The notes beneath the pieces are model-generated. The model worked only from the letters and a program-made list of their open reading frames with translations, did not search any database and was not told where the DNA came from. DNA of 64,000 bases from Neptunicella marina (GTDB lineage Bacteria; Pseudomonadota; Gammaproteobacteria; Enterobacterales; Alteromonadaceae): positions 124,001 through 188,000 of the forward strand of contig NZ_JACNEP010000004.1 in the NCBI RefSeq assembly GCF_014270035.1, written 5' to 3'. Positions 36,156 to 45,124 of the stretch are shown piece after piece (the first letter of the stretch is position 1; every line of letters starts with the position of its first letter). The position numbers and the translations under genes are program-made.

Positions 36156-37388
36156 TTAATCCAGCACGGTGGCAGTGGGCACAGGCAGCACAAACTTAGC
36201 GCCCCATTGTTTAATATCCTGCATCTGCTGAGTAATTTCTGTGGCCAGATTCCACGGTAAAATCAGTACATAATCGGGTTGTGTGGCAAAAATCTTATCC
36301 GGTGCATAAATGGGAATTCGTGTGCCGGGCGTATATTTGCCCTGTTTATGCGGGCTTCTGTCCACCGTGTAACTGAGTAAATCAGGTCCGATTCCACAAT
36401 AATTGAGCAGGGTATTACCTTTGCCCGGCGCGCCATAACCCACCACTTTTTTGCCCTGTGCTTTTGCGTTAATTAAAAAACTCAGCAACTGGTTTTTGCA
36501 TTGCTGTACCTGTTCGGCAAAGGTTAAGTAGGTGCTGAGTTCAGTTAATCCGGCTAGTTTTTCCTGTTTACGCAAGGCGTCCAGCGCTGCTGTTGTTTGC
36601 TGTTGAGCATTGTTATGACAGGCGTAAATACGCAGTGAACCACCGTGTGTGGCAAGTTGTTCAACATCAAAAATGCGCAGGCCATGTTTGGCAAAGGCTT
36701 TTTCTACTACCAACAATGACAAATAACAAAAATGCTCGTGGTAGATGGTATCAAACTGGCTTTGTTCAATAAGTTGCTGCAGATGCGGGAACTCCATGGT
36801 CAGCACGCCATCATCACTTAACATAGCGTGCAGACCCTGAATAAAATCAAGCAGGTTGGGCACATGAGCCAGCACATTGTTGCCAATTAATAAATCGGCT
36901 TTGCCGTGTTTGTCGGCTAATTGTTGGGCGGTATCTGCACCAAAAAACAGATTTTCGGTATTTATGCCCTTTTTGCGTGCAACTTCGGCGACATTTGTTG
37001 CAGGTTCGATACCAAAGCAAGGAATATCCTGTGTTACAAAATGCTGCAGCAAATAACCATCGTTACTGGCGATTTCCACGACCTGTGAATTAGCATCTAA
37101 TCCCAGACGCTGAACAATGTTCTCGCAATATCGGTGCGCATGTTCAACCCAGCTATCTGAGTAAGATGAAAAATAAGGATAATCCTGATAAATCTCATCC
37201 GGTGAGACAAACTCATGCACTTGTACCAGTAAGCATTGCTCACATACATAAGCATGCAGCGGGTAAAACACTTCCGGTTGGTTGAGCTGCGACGGGGGGA
37301 TAAAGGTTTCGCACAAAGGCGACATGCCTAAGTCAACAAAACTGTGTTTAAGCTTGTTGTTACACAAGCGGCATTTACCCAGCGTCAC
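36156..37388 (-). CDS. Zinc-binding C-methyltransferase for NDP-sugars
   Basis: 410 residues, TylC3/NovU-like. N-terminal zinc ribbon formed by CRLC (6-9) and CEQC (about 49-52), a SAM-binding fold with VVEIASNDGYLLQHF, then a C-terminal domain starting near KKVVGYGAPGKGNTLLNY. Enzymes of this type add a methyl branch to carbon 3 (or 5) of 4-keto sugars. GTG 37388 is preceded by GGAG at 6 bases. First gene of the minus operon with SDR, 3,5-epimerase and PIG-L, implying a branched-chain sugar in the product. Confidence 0.87.
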   Translation of the reverse strand: MTLGKCRLCNNKLKHSFVDLGMSPLCETFIPPSQLNQPEVFYPLHAYVCEQCLLVQVHEFVSPDEIYQDYPYFSSYSDSWVEHAHRYCENIVQRLGLDANSQVVEIASNDGYLLQHFVTQDIPCFGIEPATNVAEVARKKGINTENLFFGADTAQQLADKHGKADLLIGNNVLAHVPNLLDFIQGLHAMLSDDGVLTMEFPHLQQLIEQSQFDTIYHEHFCYLSLLVVEKAFAKHGLRIFDVEQLATHGGSLRIYACHNNAQQQTTAALDALRKQEKLAGLTELSTYLTFAEQVQQCKNQLLSFLINAKAQGKKVVGYGAPGKGNTLLNYCGIGPDLLSYTVDRSPHKQGKYTPGTRIPIYAPDKIFATQPDYVLILPWNLATEITQQMQDIKQWGAKFVLPVPTATVLD

Positions 37389-37614
37389 AAATCGCTCCTT
37401 TGATTAATTTCACACCAAGTAGAGTAAAGCTAAGGGCGTGAATTTAAAAGCTTTTATCCTTTTAGGGACAATGAAGTGTTTAAATATTCACACCTGTCTC
37501 ACACCTTCGGTAATAGATTATTAAAAAAAAAAGCGGTAATGTTGCGCCGTTGTAATAACATTTTGTATGAAAAATATTCACTTTTTATTCACCAGTAAAT
37601 GCGGCAGGCCAGTA

Positions 37615-38190
37615 ATGCATAACAATAATCAGCCTGATTCTTTAACTCAATCCATCAGCGATGATGGTTATAAAGAATTGTTCTCCAGTTCTCACTGGAA
37701 GCTGAAAAAAGCACTGAGCCGTTTTCTCTCTCCCTCCGATGCCGAAGAGGTGATTCAGGAAAGTTTTGTCACTTTACTGGAACAATGTAAGCAACAAAAA
37801 CCAGATAATCCCCAGGCGTTTGTGTTCAGAGTCGCGCGTAATATTGCCATCAGCCGTCTACGTAATCAGGCTGTACGTCGTCGTTTTCTGGATAAAGAAA
37901 TCAACCAGATTGACGTGATTGAACCGCAGGAAAATTTGCAGGATTCAATGGCGGATGATCAACACAAGGCAAAATTACTCGCAGCGATAGATCAACTGCC
38001 GCCAGTATGCCGTCAGGTTTTTGTGTTAAAAAAAATACATGGTTACAGCCATAAAGAAATAGCAGAGCAGATGCAGATTTCAGTCAAAACAGTTGAAAAT
38101 CATTTAGCTAAAGGCATGAAAGCCTGTCTGTTTGCCTTCCGGCCTGCTGCAAGCGATACATCGCTTAACCGGATGAAAGCGGATAAGTAA
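37615..38190 (+). CDS. ECF sigma factor, FecI-like
   Basis: About 191 residues. Region 2 (FLSPSDAEEVIQESFVTLLEQ, then AFVFRVARNIAISRLRNQAVRR) and region 4 (QLPPVCRQVFVLKKIHGYSHKEIAEQMQISVKTVENHL) are intact. Iron-starvation type sigma factors of this kind control a neighbouring TonB-receptor operon. I prefer ATG 37615 (GGCAGG before it) over an in-frame ATG at 37567 without a ribosome site. The FecR-like gene begins 5 bases after its stop. Confidence 0.88.
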   Translation: MHNNNQPDSLTQSISDDGYKELFSSSHWKLKKALSRFLSPSDAEEVIQESFVTLLEQCKQQKPDNPQAFVFRVARNIAISRLRNQAVRRRFLDKEINQIDVIEPQENLQDSMADDQHKAKLLAAIDQLPPVCRQVFVLKKIHGYSHKEIAEQMQISVKTVENHLAKGMKACLFAFRPAASDTSLNRMKADK

Positions 38191-38195
38191 CACCG

Positions 38196-38528
38196 ATGAA
38201 TGTAGATGAATGGGTGGGTTATGGCCTGCCTGAGCATACCATGGATCAGGCAGTTGCCTGGTTGGTGAAACTGGAATCCGGTGAGATGGAAGAAAGTGAA
38301 TACCGTCAGTTCTCTCAGTGGCTAGACAGCCAGCCTGAGCATCGTTGGGCGTTTGAAGAGTTATCTGCGGTCTGGGCGAAAACATCCACACTGAAGGAAG
38401 ATAAATCCCTACCCGGAGAGCAAATACCCAATCAATCTCTTTCACAACAATCAGCTTCTTCCCGGGGATATTTTGGTATCGCTATCGCATTAATGAGCAT
38501 TGGTTTAATTATTGGTTTGTTAGGGTAA
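38196..38528 (+). CDS. Short FecR-like anti-sigma factor (DUF4880 plus one membrane segment)
   Basis: 110 residues instead of the usual 310-340. The N-terminal cytoplasmic DUF4880 domain (AVAWLVKLESGEMEESEYRQ, FSQWLDSQPEHRWAFEEL) binds the sigma factor in FecR proteins. A single membrane segment GIAIALMSIGLIIGLLG closes the protein. The periplasmic FecR domain that receives the signal from the TonB receptor is missing, and the next 225 bases do not encode it in any frame, so this is not a simple frameshift. It may anchor and inhibit the sigma factor under another control. Confidence 0.8.
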   Translation: MNVDEWVGYGLPEHTMDQAVAWLVKLESGEMEESEYRQFSQWLDSQPEHRWAFEELSAVWAKTSTLKEDKSLPGEQIPNQSLSQQSASSRGYFGIAIALMSIGLIIGLLG

Positions 38529-38681
38529 TGCATAACTGATATCTATCGCATTTTTATGGCGAAAAATTCAACACAATCTCATCTTTCCAGGCTATTCTAT
38601 TTAAAAATTTTTCCTTAAAAATACTAATAAAATCATTAGGTAAGGCTTTTTATGTAAATTAATTGTTAATTTGATGTAGGG

Positions 38682-38705
38682 GGAAATTCTGACTTAGGCG
38701 TCTTT
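38682..38705 (+). promoter_or_regulatory. Possible FecI-type ECF promoter before the TonB receptor
   Basis: GGAAAT (38682-38687) and GTCTTT (38700-38705) resemble the -35 and -10 elements of iron-starvation sigma promoters and lie about 50 bases before the receptor ATG. The 12-base spacer is shorter than usual, so this is weak. Confidence 0.3.
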
Positions 38706-38753
38706 GTATTCATAAGGACCATAAAAATAACGAATTCAACTCTGGAGCCCTTT

Positions 38754-41744
38754 ATGCTTAATAAAATAACAAAGGTCATATCAAACCAGTACAGCTATTC
38801 AATTTCTGTTGCTGTCGCGCTGGTTGCATTTGCCTCACACGCCAGTGCACAGGAAAAACAAACTACCCCGGAAGAAGAATCAGTAGAAAAAATCTCGGTG
38901 GTGGGGTCACAAATTCGTGGGGGTCAGGTTAGCGAAGCCCTGGCTGTTTCCGTTATCAGTGCTGCGGATATCGCAGAACTGGGGATTGATTCGGGTGACG
39001 AATTACTGGATCTCATCCCGGAAAACGGCCAGAACTTTTTTAATGAAGCCGGCAATATTGGTGGTGGTGTCAATGCCGCGCGTGGTGACGTGGGTGCCTA
39101 TAATTTACGTAATCTGGGCACGGGCAACACGCTGGTACTTTTGAATGGCCGTCGTCTGGTGAACGCCGCAACCTATCAAACCGAAGAAGTGGGCGGTAGT
39201 TTTGTCCCGGTAAACTCGGTTAACTCTAATACCATTCCGGTTTCTGGTTTAGAGCGAGTGGAAGTCTTACGCGATGGTGCTTCAGCTATTTATGGTGCAG
39301 ATGCGGTAGCAGGCGTAGTGAACAACGTACTGAAAACCGATTTTGTCGGGTTTAACGTCAGCATGCGTTACAAAGGTTTTGAGAATCTGCCAAGAGATGA
39401 CAAAACCCTTAAACTGGAATGGGGTAAGGATTTTAACGGCGGTAGAACCAATGTTAGTGCTTACTATAATTTTTACGATCGTGGACGTGTCAGTTCACTG
39501 GATGATCCGCGCTGGTCAAGTTCCGATTTCCGTGACCGCATTCCGGCAGGCTCCCCGTGGGAAGGCGATACAGCCTTTCGTAATGACAGCGCCAACTCAT
39601 TATATGGTCAGTTTGATTTAGTCAAAAGTGCTACCAGCAGTGGTTTAAAAGATCATTTAACTGACAGTAGTGGGGAATTTGAAACCTTCCCTGCAGGTGA
39701 TGCGCGTTGTACATATGCGATTAACGAGCAAATTTGTGGTGCCATTGATGGTAATGGAACAGAACGCTTTGATTTTAATGCGGTAGGTCGTGACCTGATT
39801 TCAGATTTAACCCGTAATAATCTGTTTGTGTTTGTTAATCACGATTTTGAAAATGGTATGCAGTCCTTTACCGAATTGTCGTATTATCAGTCGTCATCCA
39901 ATATTACCCGTCATCCCTCATATTCATTCAGTACCTCTAAACTACGTGTTGGTGCAGAAAACTACTACAACCCATTTGGACCCTGTGGTTCGCCTAATCG
40001 TTTGCCTGATGCCTTGATCCCGGATGTACCCTGTGAAGGTCTGGCGTTAACCATTGATAATTATCGTTTTGCTGAAAAGCCACGTGTGGTTGATGTTGAT
40101 GCTGATACTTACAGGGTGTTACAAGGTTTCCGCGGTCAGTTAGGTGACTGGGACTGGGAATCGGCATTTTCCTATTCGAAAGCCAGCCGTGAAGACGTAA
40201 CACATAACCGCGTATCAAACATTCTGATGCAGGAAGCGTTAAATGATTCAACAGCGGCCGCTTACAATCCATTTAGCGCAGGCGTGAACAGCAATATTGA
40301 ACGTGCGTTAGTGGATGTGCGTCGTGATAGCGAAACCACCTTAACCACGCTGGATGCAAAATTTTCAAATACCGATTTATTCACTCTGCCCGGTGGTAGC
40401 GCCAGCTTCCTGGTGGGCGTGGATTATCGTCGTGAAACCTTCAAGGATGATCGTGATCCTCGTTTAGATGGCACTATCGTGTTTACCGACTGGGAAGGCG
40501 ATACCTATCCGTATGTTTCCGATGTGGTTAACTCAAGCCCTACACCGGATAACTCGGGTGAGCGTAAAGTCACGGCCTTGTTCACCGAATTGCAGTTACC
40601 GTTAATGGATGATTTTGATGTTCAGGCTGCTGTGCGTTACGAGAATTTTTCTGACGTAGAAAATACCACTGTCGGCAAGGTTGCATTTGGCTGGCATCCC
40701 AGTGATTTGTTTTTGTTAAGAGGTTCATGGTCGCAAGCTTTCAGAGCGCCAAATCTGGTCACTATTAACGAAGATATGGTTGCGCGTAACAATACCCGTA
40801 CCGACTGGACCTGTGTTTATGCCGCAGAAAACGGTGGCGATCCGGATCAGGATATTCTGGATTGTACTAACTCTACTCAACGTATCGCGCAGGGTAGTGA
40901 TAAATTAAAACCGGAAGATTCGACCAATACCTCATTGGGTGTGGTGTTAACACCAACTAAAAACCTGACCTTTACGGTGGATTACTGGACCATAGATAAA
41001 AACAATACCATTGGTTTATTGGGAGAGGAAAATCATACGATTCTGGATTTGGTTTATCGTCTTCGTAGTGGCAGTAATTGTGATACCAATCCAGCGGTTA
41101 ACCGTGTGGAAGCAACAGATGACCAAATCGCTATCTACGATGCGGCAGGTATTTGTCCTGCTGGTGATATCAAGTATATTGACGATAACTACACCAACCT
41201 GGATAAGCGTACGGTAAGTGGTTATGACGTTGGGGTGTATTACAACGAGGACTTCTCCTTCGGTACGGTCCGTTTTGATTACAATGGTTCATTCCTGCAA
41301 AAATTTGAGCAGAAAGCGGGGGGAGATGCCTTATTGCTAGTGGAAGCACAGCAACAGGGTGAAATTACCGAGGATTATCCGGTGGTTGGTTTTGCTGATT
41401 TAATCGGTAAAGACGGAAACCAGAAACAACGTCATCACTTTAAATTATCGTGGCGTGATGGTGACTGGGGGGCCTCGTTATCCGGTAACCGAATTGGCAG
41501 TTTCTATCAAAGTGATTTAACGCTGGAAGATGGCACGAAATATGTTATCCCGGCTATGAGTACTTACGATGCCACTGTAGATTATCGTTTTGATATCAGC
41601 GATGTACGCACCCGTGTACGTTTTGGTATCAAAAACCTCACCGATGAGCGTGCTCCGTTAGCCGATGACTACTTTGGTTATTTCTCGGATGCACATTCCG
41701 ATCTGGGTCGTAATTATTATCTCGACTTAAAAGCTTATTTCTAA
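38754..41744 (+). CDS. TonB-dependent outer-membrane receptor
   Basis: 996 residues with signal peptide (cleavage after SHASA, near residue 32). TonB-box-like EKISVVGSQIRGG, plug domain about 50-180 (GTGNTLVLLNGRRLVNAAT, GLERVEVLRDGASAIYGADA), then a 22-strand barrel ending in a terminal aromatic (DLKAYF). There is no N-terminal STN signalling domain, in line with the missing periplasmic part of the FecR-like protein. This subgroup often imports carbohydrates or other organic ligands rather than siderophores. It is followed by a transporter and a hydrolase gene that probably belong to the same uptake system. Confidence 0.9.
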   Translation: MLNKITKVISNQYSYSISVAVALVAFASHASAQEKQTTPEEESVEKISVVGSQIRGGQVSEALAVSVISAADIAELGIDSGDELLDLIPENGQNFFNEAGNIGGGVNAARGDVGAYNLRNLGTGNTLVLLNGRRLVNAATYQTEEVGGSFVPVNSVNSNTIPVSGLERVEVLRDGASAIYGADAVAGVVNNVLKTDFVGFNVSMRYKGFENLPRDDKTLKLEWGKDFNGGRTNVSAYYNFYDRGRVSSLDDPRWSSSDFRDRIPAGSPWEGDTAFRNDSANSLYGQFDLVKSATSSGLKDHLTDSSGEFETFPAGDARCTYAINEQICGAIDGNGTERFDFNAVGRDLISDLTRNNLFVFVNHDFENGMQSFTELSYYQSSSNITRHPSYSFSTSKLRVGAENYYNPFGPCGSPNRLPDALIPDVPCEGLALTIDNYRFAEKPRVVDVDADTYRVLQGFRGQLGDWDWESAFSYSKASREDVTHNRVSNILMQEALNDSTAAAYNPFSAGVNSNIERALVDVRRDSETTLTTLDAKFSNTDLFTLPGGSASFLVGVDYRRETFKDDRDPRLDGTIVFTDWEGDTYPYVSDVVNSSPTPDNSGERKVTALFTELQLPLMDDFDVQAAVRYENFSDVENTTVGKVAFGWHPSDLFLLRGSWSQAFRAPNLVTINEDMVARNNTRTDWTCVYAAENGGDPDQDILDCTNSTQRIAQGSDKLKPEDSTNTSLGVVLTPTKNLTFTVDYWTIDKNNTIGLLGEENHTILDLVYRLRSGSNCDTNPAVNRVEATDDQIAIYDAAGICPAGDIKYIDDNYTNLDKRTVSGYDVGVYYNEDFSFGTVRFDYNGSFLQKFEQKAGGDALLLVEAQQQGEITEDYPVVGFADLIGKDGNQKQRHHFKLSWRDGDWGASLSGNRIGSFYQSDLTLEDGTKYVIPAMSTYDATVDYRFDISDVRTRVRFGIKNLTDERAPLADDYFGYFSDAHSDLGRNYYLDLKAYF

Positions 41745-41756
41745 TCATCTATGCTT

Positions 41757-41780
41757 GCCGGTAATCAACTGATTACCGGC
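41757..41780. terminator. Strong hairpin between receptor and transporter genes
   Basis: Perfect 10-bp stem GCCGGTAATC-aact-GATTACCGGC, 12 bases after the receptor stop. No T-run follows. It may protect the receptor mRNA or lower expression of the downstream genes. Confidence 0.55.
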
Positions 41781-41800
41781 GGCAGGACGCTTTACTGATT

Positions 41801-43282
41801 ATGCAACAAAATACCAATTATATTGAGGACGCAACACGCGCCCGTTATCAGGATGTGGGTTTATTACTTGGCCCACTTGTTTTTGCCTTGTTTATGTTTT
41901 TTGACGGCTCGCAATCGATTATGCCGCAGGAAGCGTGGCGGGTAGCTGCTGTTGGATTATGGATGGCGGTATGGTGGGCGACCGAAGCAATACCGGTGCC
42001 AGTCACCGCATTTATTCCTTTAGTTGCCTTTGACATTTTAAAGGTCGCGAGTTTTAAAGAAGCGGCGATGCCCTTCTCAAATCCGATTATCTTTTTGTTT
42101 TTAGGCGCGTTTTTACTGGCAATTGCTGTAGAGAAATGCAATTTGCACAAACGCATCGCGCTGGCGATTTTGGGCGTGACAGGCACTCAAAGTACCCGAT
42201 TGATCGGCGGTTTTATGCTGGTGGGTGCGTTTTTGTCGATGTGGATGAGTAATACTTCAACCACTTTAATGTTGATGCCAATTTGTATCTCGGTGGTGAA
42301 AGTCATCACCGACAATTCCACCAGCGCAACGGACAGACAAAAAACACACTTCCAAATAGCCATGTTATTAGGTCTGGCCTATTCCACCACTATTGGTGGT
42401 TTATCGACTTTAATTGGTACGCCTCCCAATGCCTTACTCGCAGCGTTTTTAGCCGAAAACTATCATATGCAAATTGATTTTATCTCCTGGATGAAAGTGG
42501 GTGTGCCAATCAGTTTAATTATGTTGCCGTTAGCGTGGTTGTTGCTGACACGTGTACTGTTTAAGGTTGATATCAAAGTTGATGATTCGGTGAGTGAACA
42601 TTTTGCCCAGTTACGTAAAGAACTGGGTGTTATGTCAAGTGCTGAAAAGCGCGTTGGTATCATCTTTTTAGTGGTGATTAGTCTGTGGATTTTACGTCGC
42701 CCGTTAACTGAATGGATTGGAATCACAGGTGTAACAGATGCGGGCATTGCGATGCTGGCGGCATTAATGTTGTTTTTGGTGCCTAAAGGCGGTAATAGCC
42801 AGTGCCGGTTACTTAACTGGCATGATGCGAGTATGGTGCCCTGGGGTGTATTAATTCTGTTTGGTGGTGGTTTAAGTCTGGCATCGGCTGTGTCGTCCAG
42901 TGGTCTGGCAATGTTCCTGGGTGAATCTTTACAGCCATTGACGATTTTTGGCATCGCCGTATTAATTATTGCTGCTACTGGTCTGGTGATTTTCTTAACC
43001 GAGCTGACCAGCAACCTGGCCACCGCTGCCACCTTGTTACCTGTGGTTGCTGCAATTGCCATGCAATCCGATTTATCTCCTCTGTTATTGACTGTTCCTG
43101 TGACGCTCGCCGCCAGTTGTGCCTTTATGTTACCGGTCGCTACACCACCTAACGCAATTGTATTTGCATCCGGTTATTTAACCATTCCGCAAATGGTCAG
43201 AAGTGGCGTAATGCTGAATATTATTGGCATGATTTTATTATCTCTGGTTGCCGTGTGGTGGGCGCCCTACATCTTGTTGTAA
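41801..43282 (+). CDS. SLC13/DASS family sodium-coupled anion transporter
   Basis: 493 residues, about 11-12 membrane segments in an inverted repeat. Family motifs: SNTSTTLMLMPI and STLIGTPPNALLAAF in the first half; ELTSNLATAATLLPVVAAIA and ATPPNAIVFASGYLTIPQM in the second (SNT and TPPN motifs). Relatives carry di- or tricarboxylates or sulfate with sodium. Encoded between a TonB receptor and an SGNH hydrolase, it should move the released anionic product across the inner membrane. Confidence 0.9.
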   Translation: MQQNTNYIEDATRARYQDVGLLLGPLVFALFMFFDGSQSIMPQEAWRVAAVGLWMAVWWATEAIPVPVTAFIPLVAFDILKVASFKEAAMPFSNPIIFLFLGAFLLAIAVEKCNLHKRIALAILGVTGTQSTRLIGGFMLVGAFLSMWMSNTSTTLMLMPICISVVKVITDNSTSATDRQKTHFQIAMLLGLAYSTTIGGLSTLIGTPPNALLAAFLAENYHMQIDFISWMKVGVPISLIMLPLAWLLLTRVLFKVDIKVDDSVSEHFAQLRKELGVMSSAEKRVGIIFLVVISLWILRRPLTEWIGITGVTDAGIAMLAALMLFLVPKGGNSQCRLLNWHDASMVPWGVLILFGGGLSLASAVSSSGLAMFLGESLQPLTIFGIAVLIIAATGLVIFLTELTSNLATAATLLPVVAAIAMQSDLSPLLLTVPVTLAASCAFMLPVATPPNAIVFASGYLTIPQMVRSGVMLNIIGMILLSLVAVWWAPYILL

Positions 43283-43294
43283 GGATTAAAGTAA

Positions 43295-44086
43295 ATGAAA
43301 AAATTAGTGTTACTGATTGTGTTATGGGCTGGGTTTTCAACTGCCTATGCCGAGTTACAACCCAAAGTGAAACCGACTTTGCAGCCACAAAAAGTGTTGT
43401 TTGTCGGTAACAGTTTCAGTTATTACAACAATGGTGTTCAGAACCATGTTATCAGCCTGATTAAGTCAGCAGGTAAATGGACGCAGGGCGAGAATCGTTA
43501 CCGTCTTAAAACTCTGTCAGGCGGTAAATTATATGAACATATCAAAGGTTTTAGTTATTTAATGGATCAGCCGCAAGGTAAAGGCTGGGACATAGTGGTA
43601 TTGCAAGGACATTCAAACGAAGCTGCAACTAAAAAGCGTTATCCGGCGTTTGATGAAGCAGCCAAAATATTAGTTAAAAAAGCACGTGAGCATAAGGTTG
43701 AACCGGTGTTTTTTATGACCTGGCCATATAAAGGCGAACCCAAAATGACCGCTAAAATACGCCAGGGGTATTTAAAAACAGCCAATCAGTTAAATGCACT
43801 CGTGGTGCCTGTGGGATTGGCGTTTGCTAAGGCTAACCAAACATTACCACAGCTTGAGTTATATCATGCTGATGTAGAAGGCTTTGATGACAAAGGTGAG
43901 GTGCAATACCACCCGGTAGAAAAACACCCGTCAATGGCCGGTACTTATTTGGCTGCCTGCATGTTTTATGCTGCCTTTTATCAACAGTCTCCGGCAGGAC
44001 TGACATACACTGCGAAGTTACCAGTGGAGACGGCCAGGGAACTGCAGGATGTAGCGTGGCAAACCTATCAGGAATTCTATAAGTAA
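43295..44086 (+). CDS. Exported SGNH/GDSL-type hydrolase
   Basis: 263 residues with a signal peptide (cleavage near AYA, residue 19). SGNH blocks: LFVGNSFSYYNNGV with the catalytic Ser, DIVVLQGHSNEA with the block-III-like position, and HPSMAGTYLAACMFY with the catalytic His. Probably a periplasmic esterase. It starts 12 bases after the SLC13 stop and ends the operon at a strong terminator. It may cleave an ester brought in by the TonB receptor, yielding the carboxylate for the SLC13 carrier (inference). Confidence 0.83.
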   Translation: MKKLVLLIVLWAGFSTAYAELQPKVKPTLQPQKVLFVGNSFSYYNNGVQNHVISLIKSAGKWTQGENRYRLKTLSGGKLYEHIKGFSYLMDQPQGKGWDIVVLQGHSNEAATKKRYPAFDEAAKILVKKAREHKVEPVFFMTWPYKGEPKMTAKIRQGYLKTANQLNALVVPVGLAFAKANQTLPQLELYHADVEGFDDKGEVQYHPVEKHPSMAGTYLAACMFYAAFYQQSPAGLTYTAKLPVETARELQDVAWQTYQEFYK

Positions 44087-44106
44087 TTGAATACAAAATA
44101 TTTTGT

Positions 44107-44132
44107 AAAAGCCTGCATTTGCAGGCTTTTTT
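44107..44132. terminator. Bidirectional rho-independent terminator
   Basis: AAAA-GCCTGC-attt-GCAGGC-TTTTTT between the SGNH gene and the convergent LysR gene; A and T runs on both sides serve both strands. Confidence 0.9.
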
Positions 44133-44152
44133 ATGGCTTAAATGAATAGGGG

Positions 44153-45022
44153 TTATAACCAGCGTTTTATCCAGCTGCATTCCTGTTTAACTGCGCTGTG
44201 CTGCAATAAGGGTTTACGCACCGATAAATAATAAGCCCGCTCCGGCACAATTAAGGCGTTAGGATCAATTTTGATTAGTTGGTTTTGTGCCAGCTGCTCT
44301 TTTACCAGCGCTTGCTCCAGCAGTGCAACGCCCTGATGATTTAACACCGCCTGCAATAATAAAATCGTGTGGCTGAAATAACGTTGTTTGCCACCCTGGC
44401 TGTTAGGTGAAAACTGATTAAGCCAAAAATCCCATTCATTCACATCTTCCAGCGTGAGCAAGGTTGCTTGTGGCAGCCAGTGTTGGTTTTGTTGCAGTCC
44501 TTGCTCGTATTCGGGACTGCACACCGCAATATACTGTTCCCGCTGTAACAGCTCACTTTGGTAATGCGGATTAACAATGCGCTGACCTAACACCATATCC
44601 AGACCCAGAGCCACAGGATCATCGTTACATTGCAGCATTCTGACTCTGATGTCGCTATGGCTGCCGTCAATATCACGCAAACTAAGCGCCTGAGTAAAAC
44701 GATTCATCGCCAGTGCACTGTCCACTCCAATTTGAATGGTATCGGGTTCAGATTGGGTAAACTGGTTACTTAGTTGTTCAATGGCGGTGAAGTGCTGTGC
44801 TAATTCACTGGCGAATTTTTTCGCGCTGTCAGTTAAAAATAACTGTCGCCCGTGTTTTTCGGTAATCGCAAAACCACATTGCTGTTCAATGCGTTTTAAC
44901 TGATGGCTAACGGCACTAATTGAAATATTTAACTCATCGGCCACACGACTGTGCTGCTGATGACGGTTTAAGCTCACCAGTAGTTGTAGTTGTTTAAATG
45001 ACAGATGATTAGCTGTGTTCAT
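44153..45022 (-). CDS. LysR-family regulator
   Basis: 289 residues from ATG 45022. Winged helix-turn-helix with HSRVADELNISISAVSHQL and a full effector domain (DTIQIGVDSALAMNRFTQAL). A long upstream in-frame extension (to 45232) overlaps the divergent gene and lacks LysR similarity, so I exclude it. The 102-base gap to the divergent exported-protein gene at 45125 suggests that gene is its target. Confidence 0.83.
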   Translation of the reverse strand: MNTANHLSFKQLQLLVSLNRHQQHSRVADELNISISAVSHQLKRIEQQCGFAITEKHGRQLFLTDSAKKFASELAQHFTAIEQLSNQFTQSEPDTIQIGVDSALAMNRFTQALSLRDIDGSHSDIRVRMLQCNDDPVALGLDMVLGQRIVNPHYQSELLQREQYIAVCSPEYEQGLQQNQHWLPQATLLTLEDVNEWDFWLNQFSPNSQGGKQRYFSHTILLLQAVLNHQGVALLEQALVKEQLAQNQLIKIDPNALIVPERAYYLSVRKPLLQHSAVKQECSWIKRWL

Positions 45023-45124
45023 ACTTGATATTAATTCAACTAAATGTCTAAATTTGTCAATTTTTATACTGTGCCTGAAAGCGTATTCTGTATCCAGTGA
45101 ATTTATTGGATTAAGGGTTTTATA

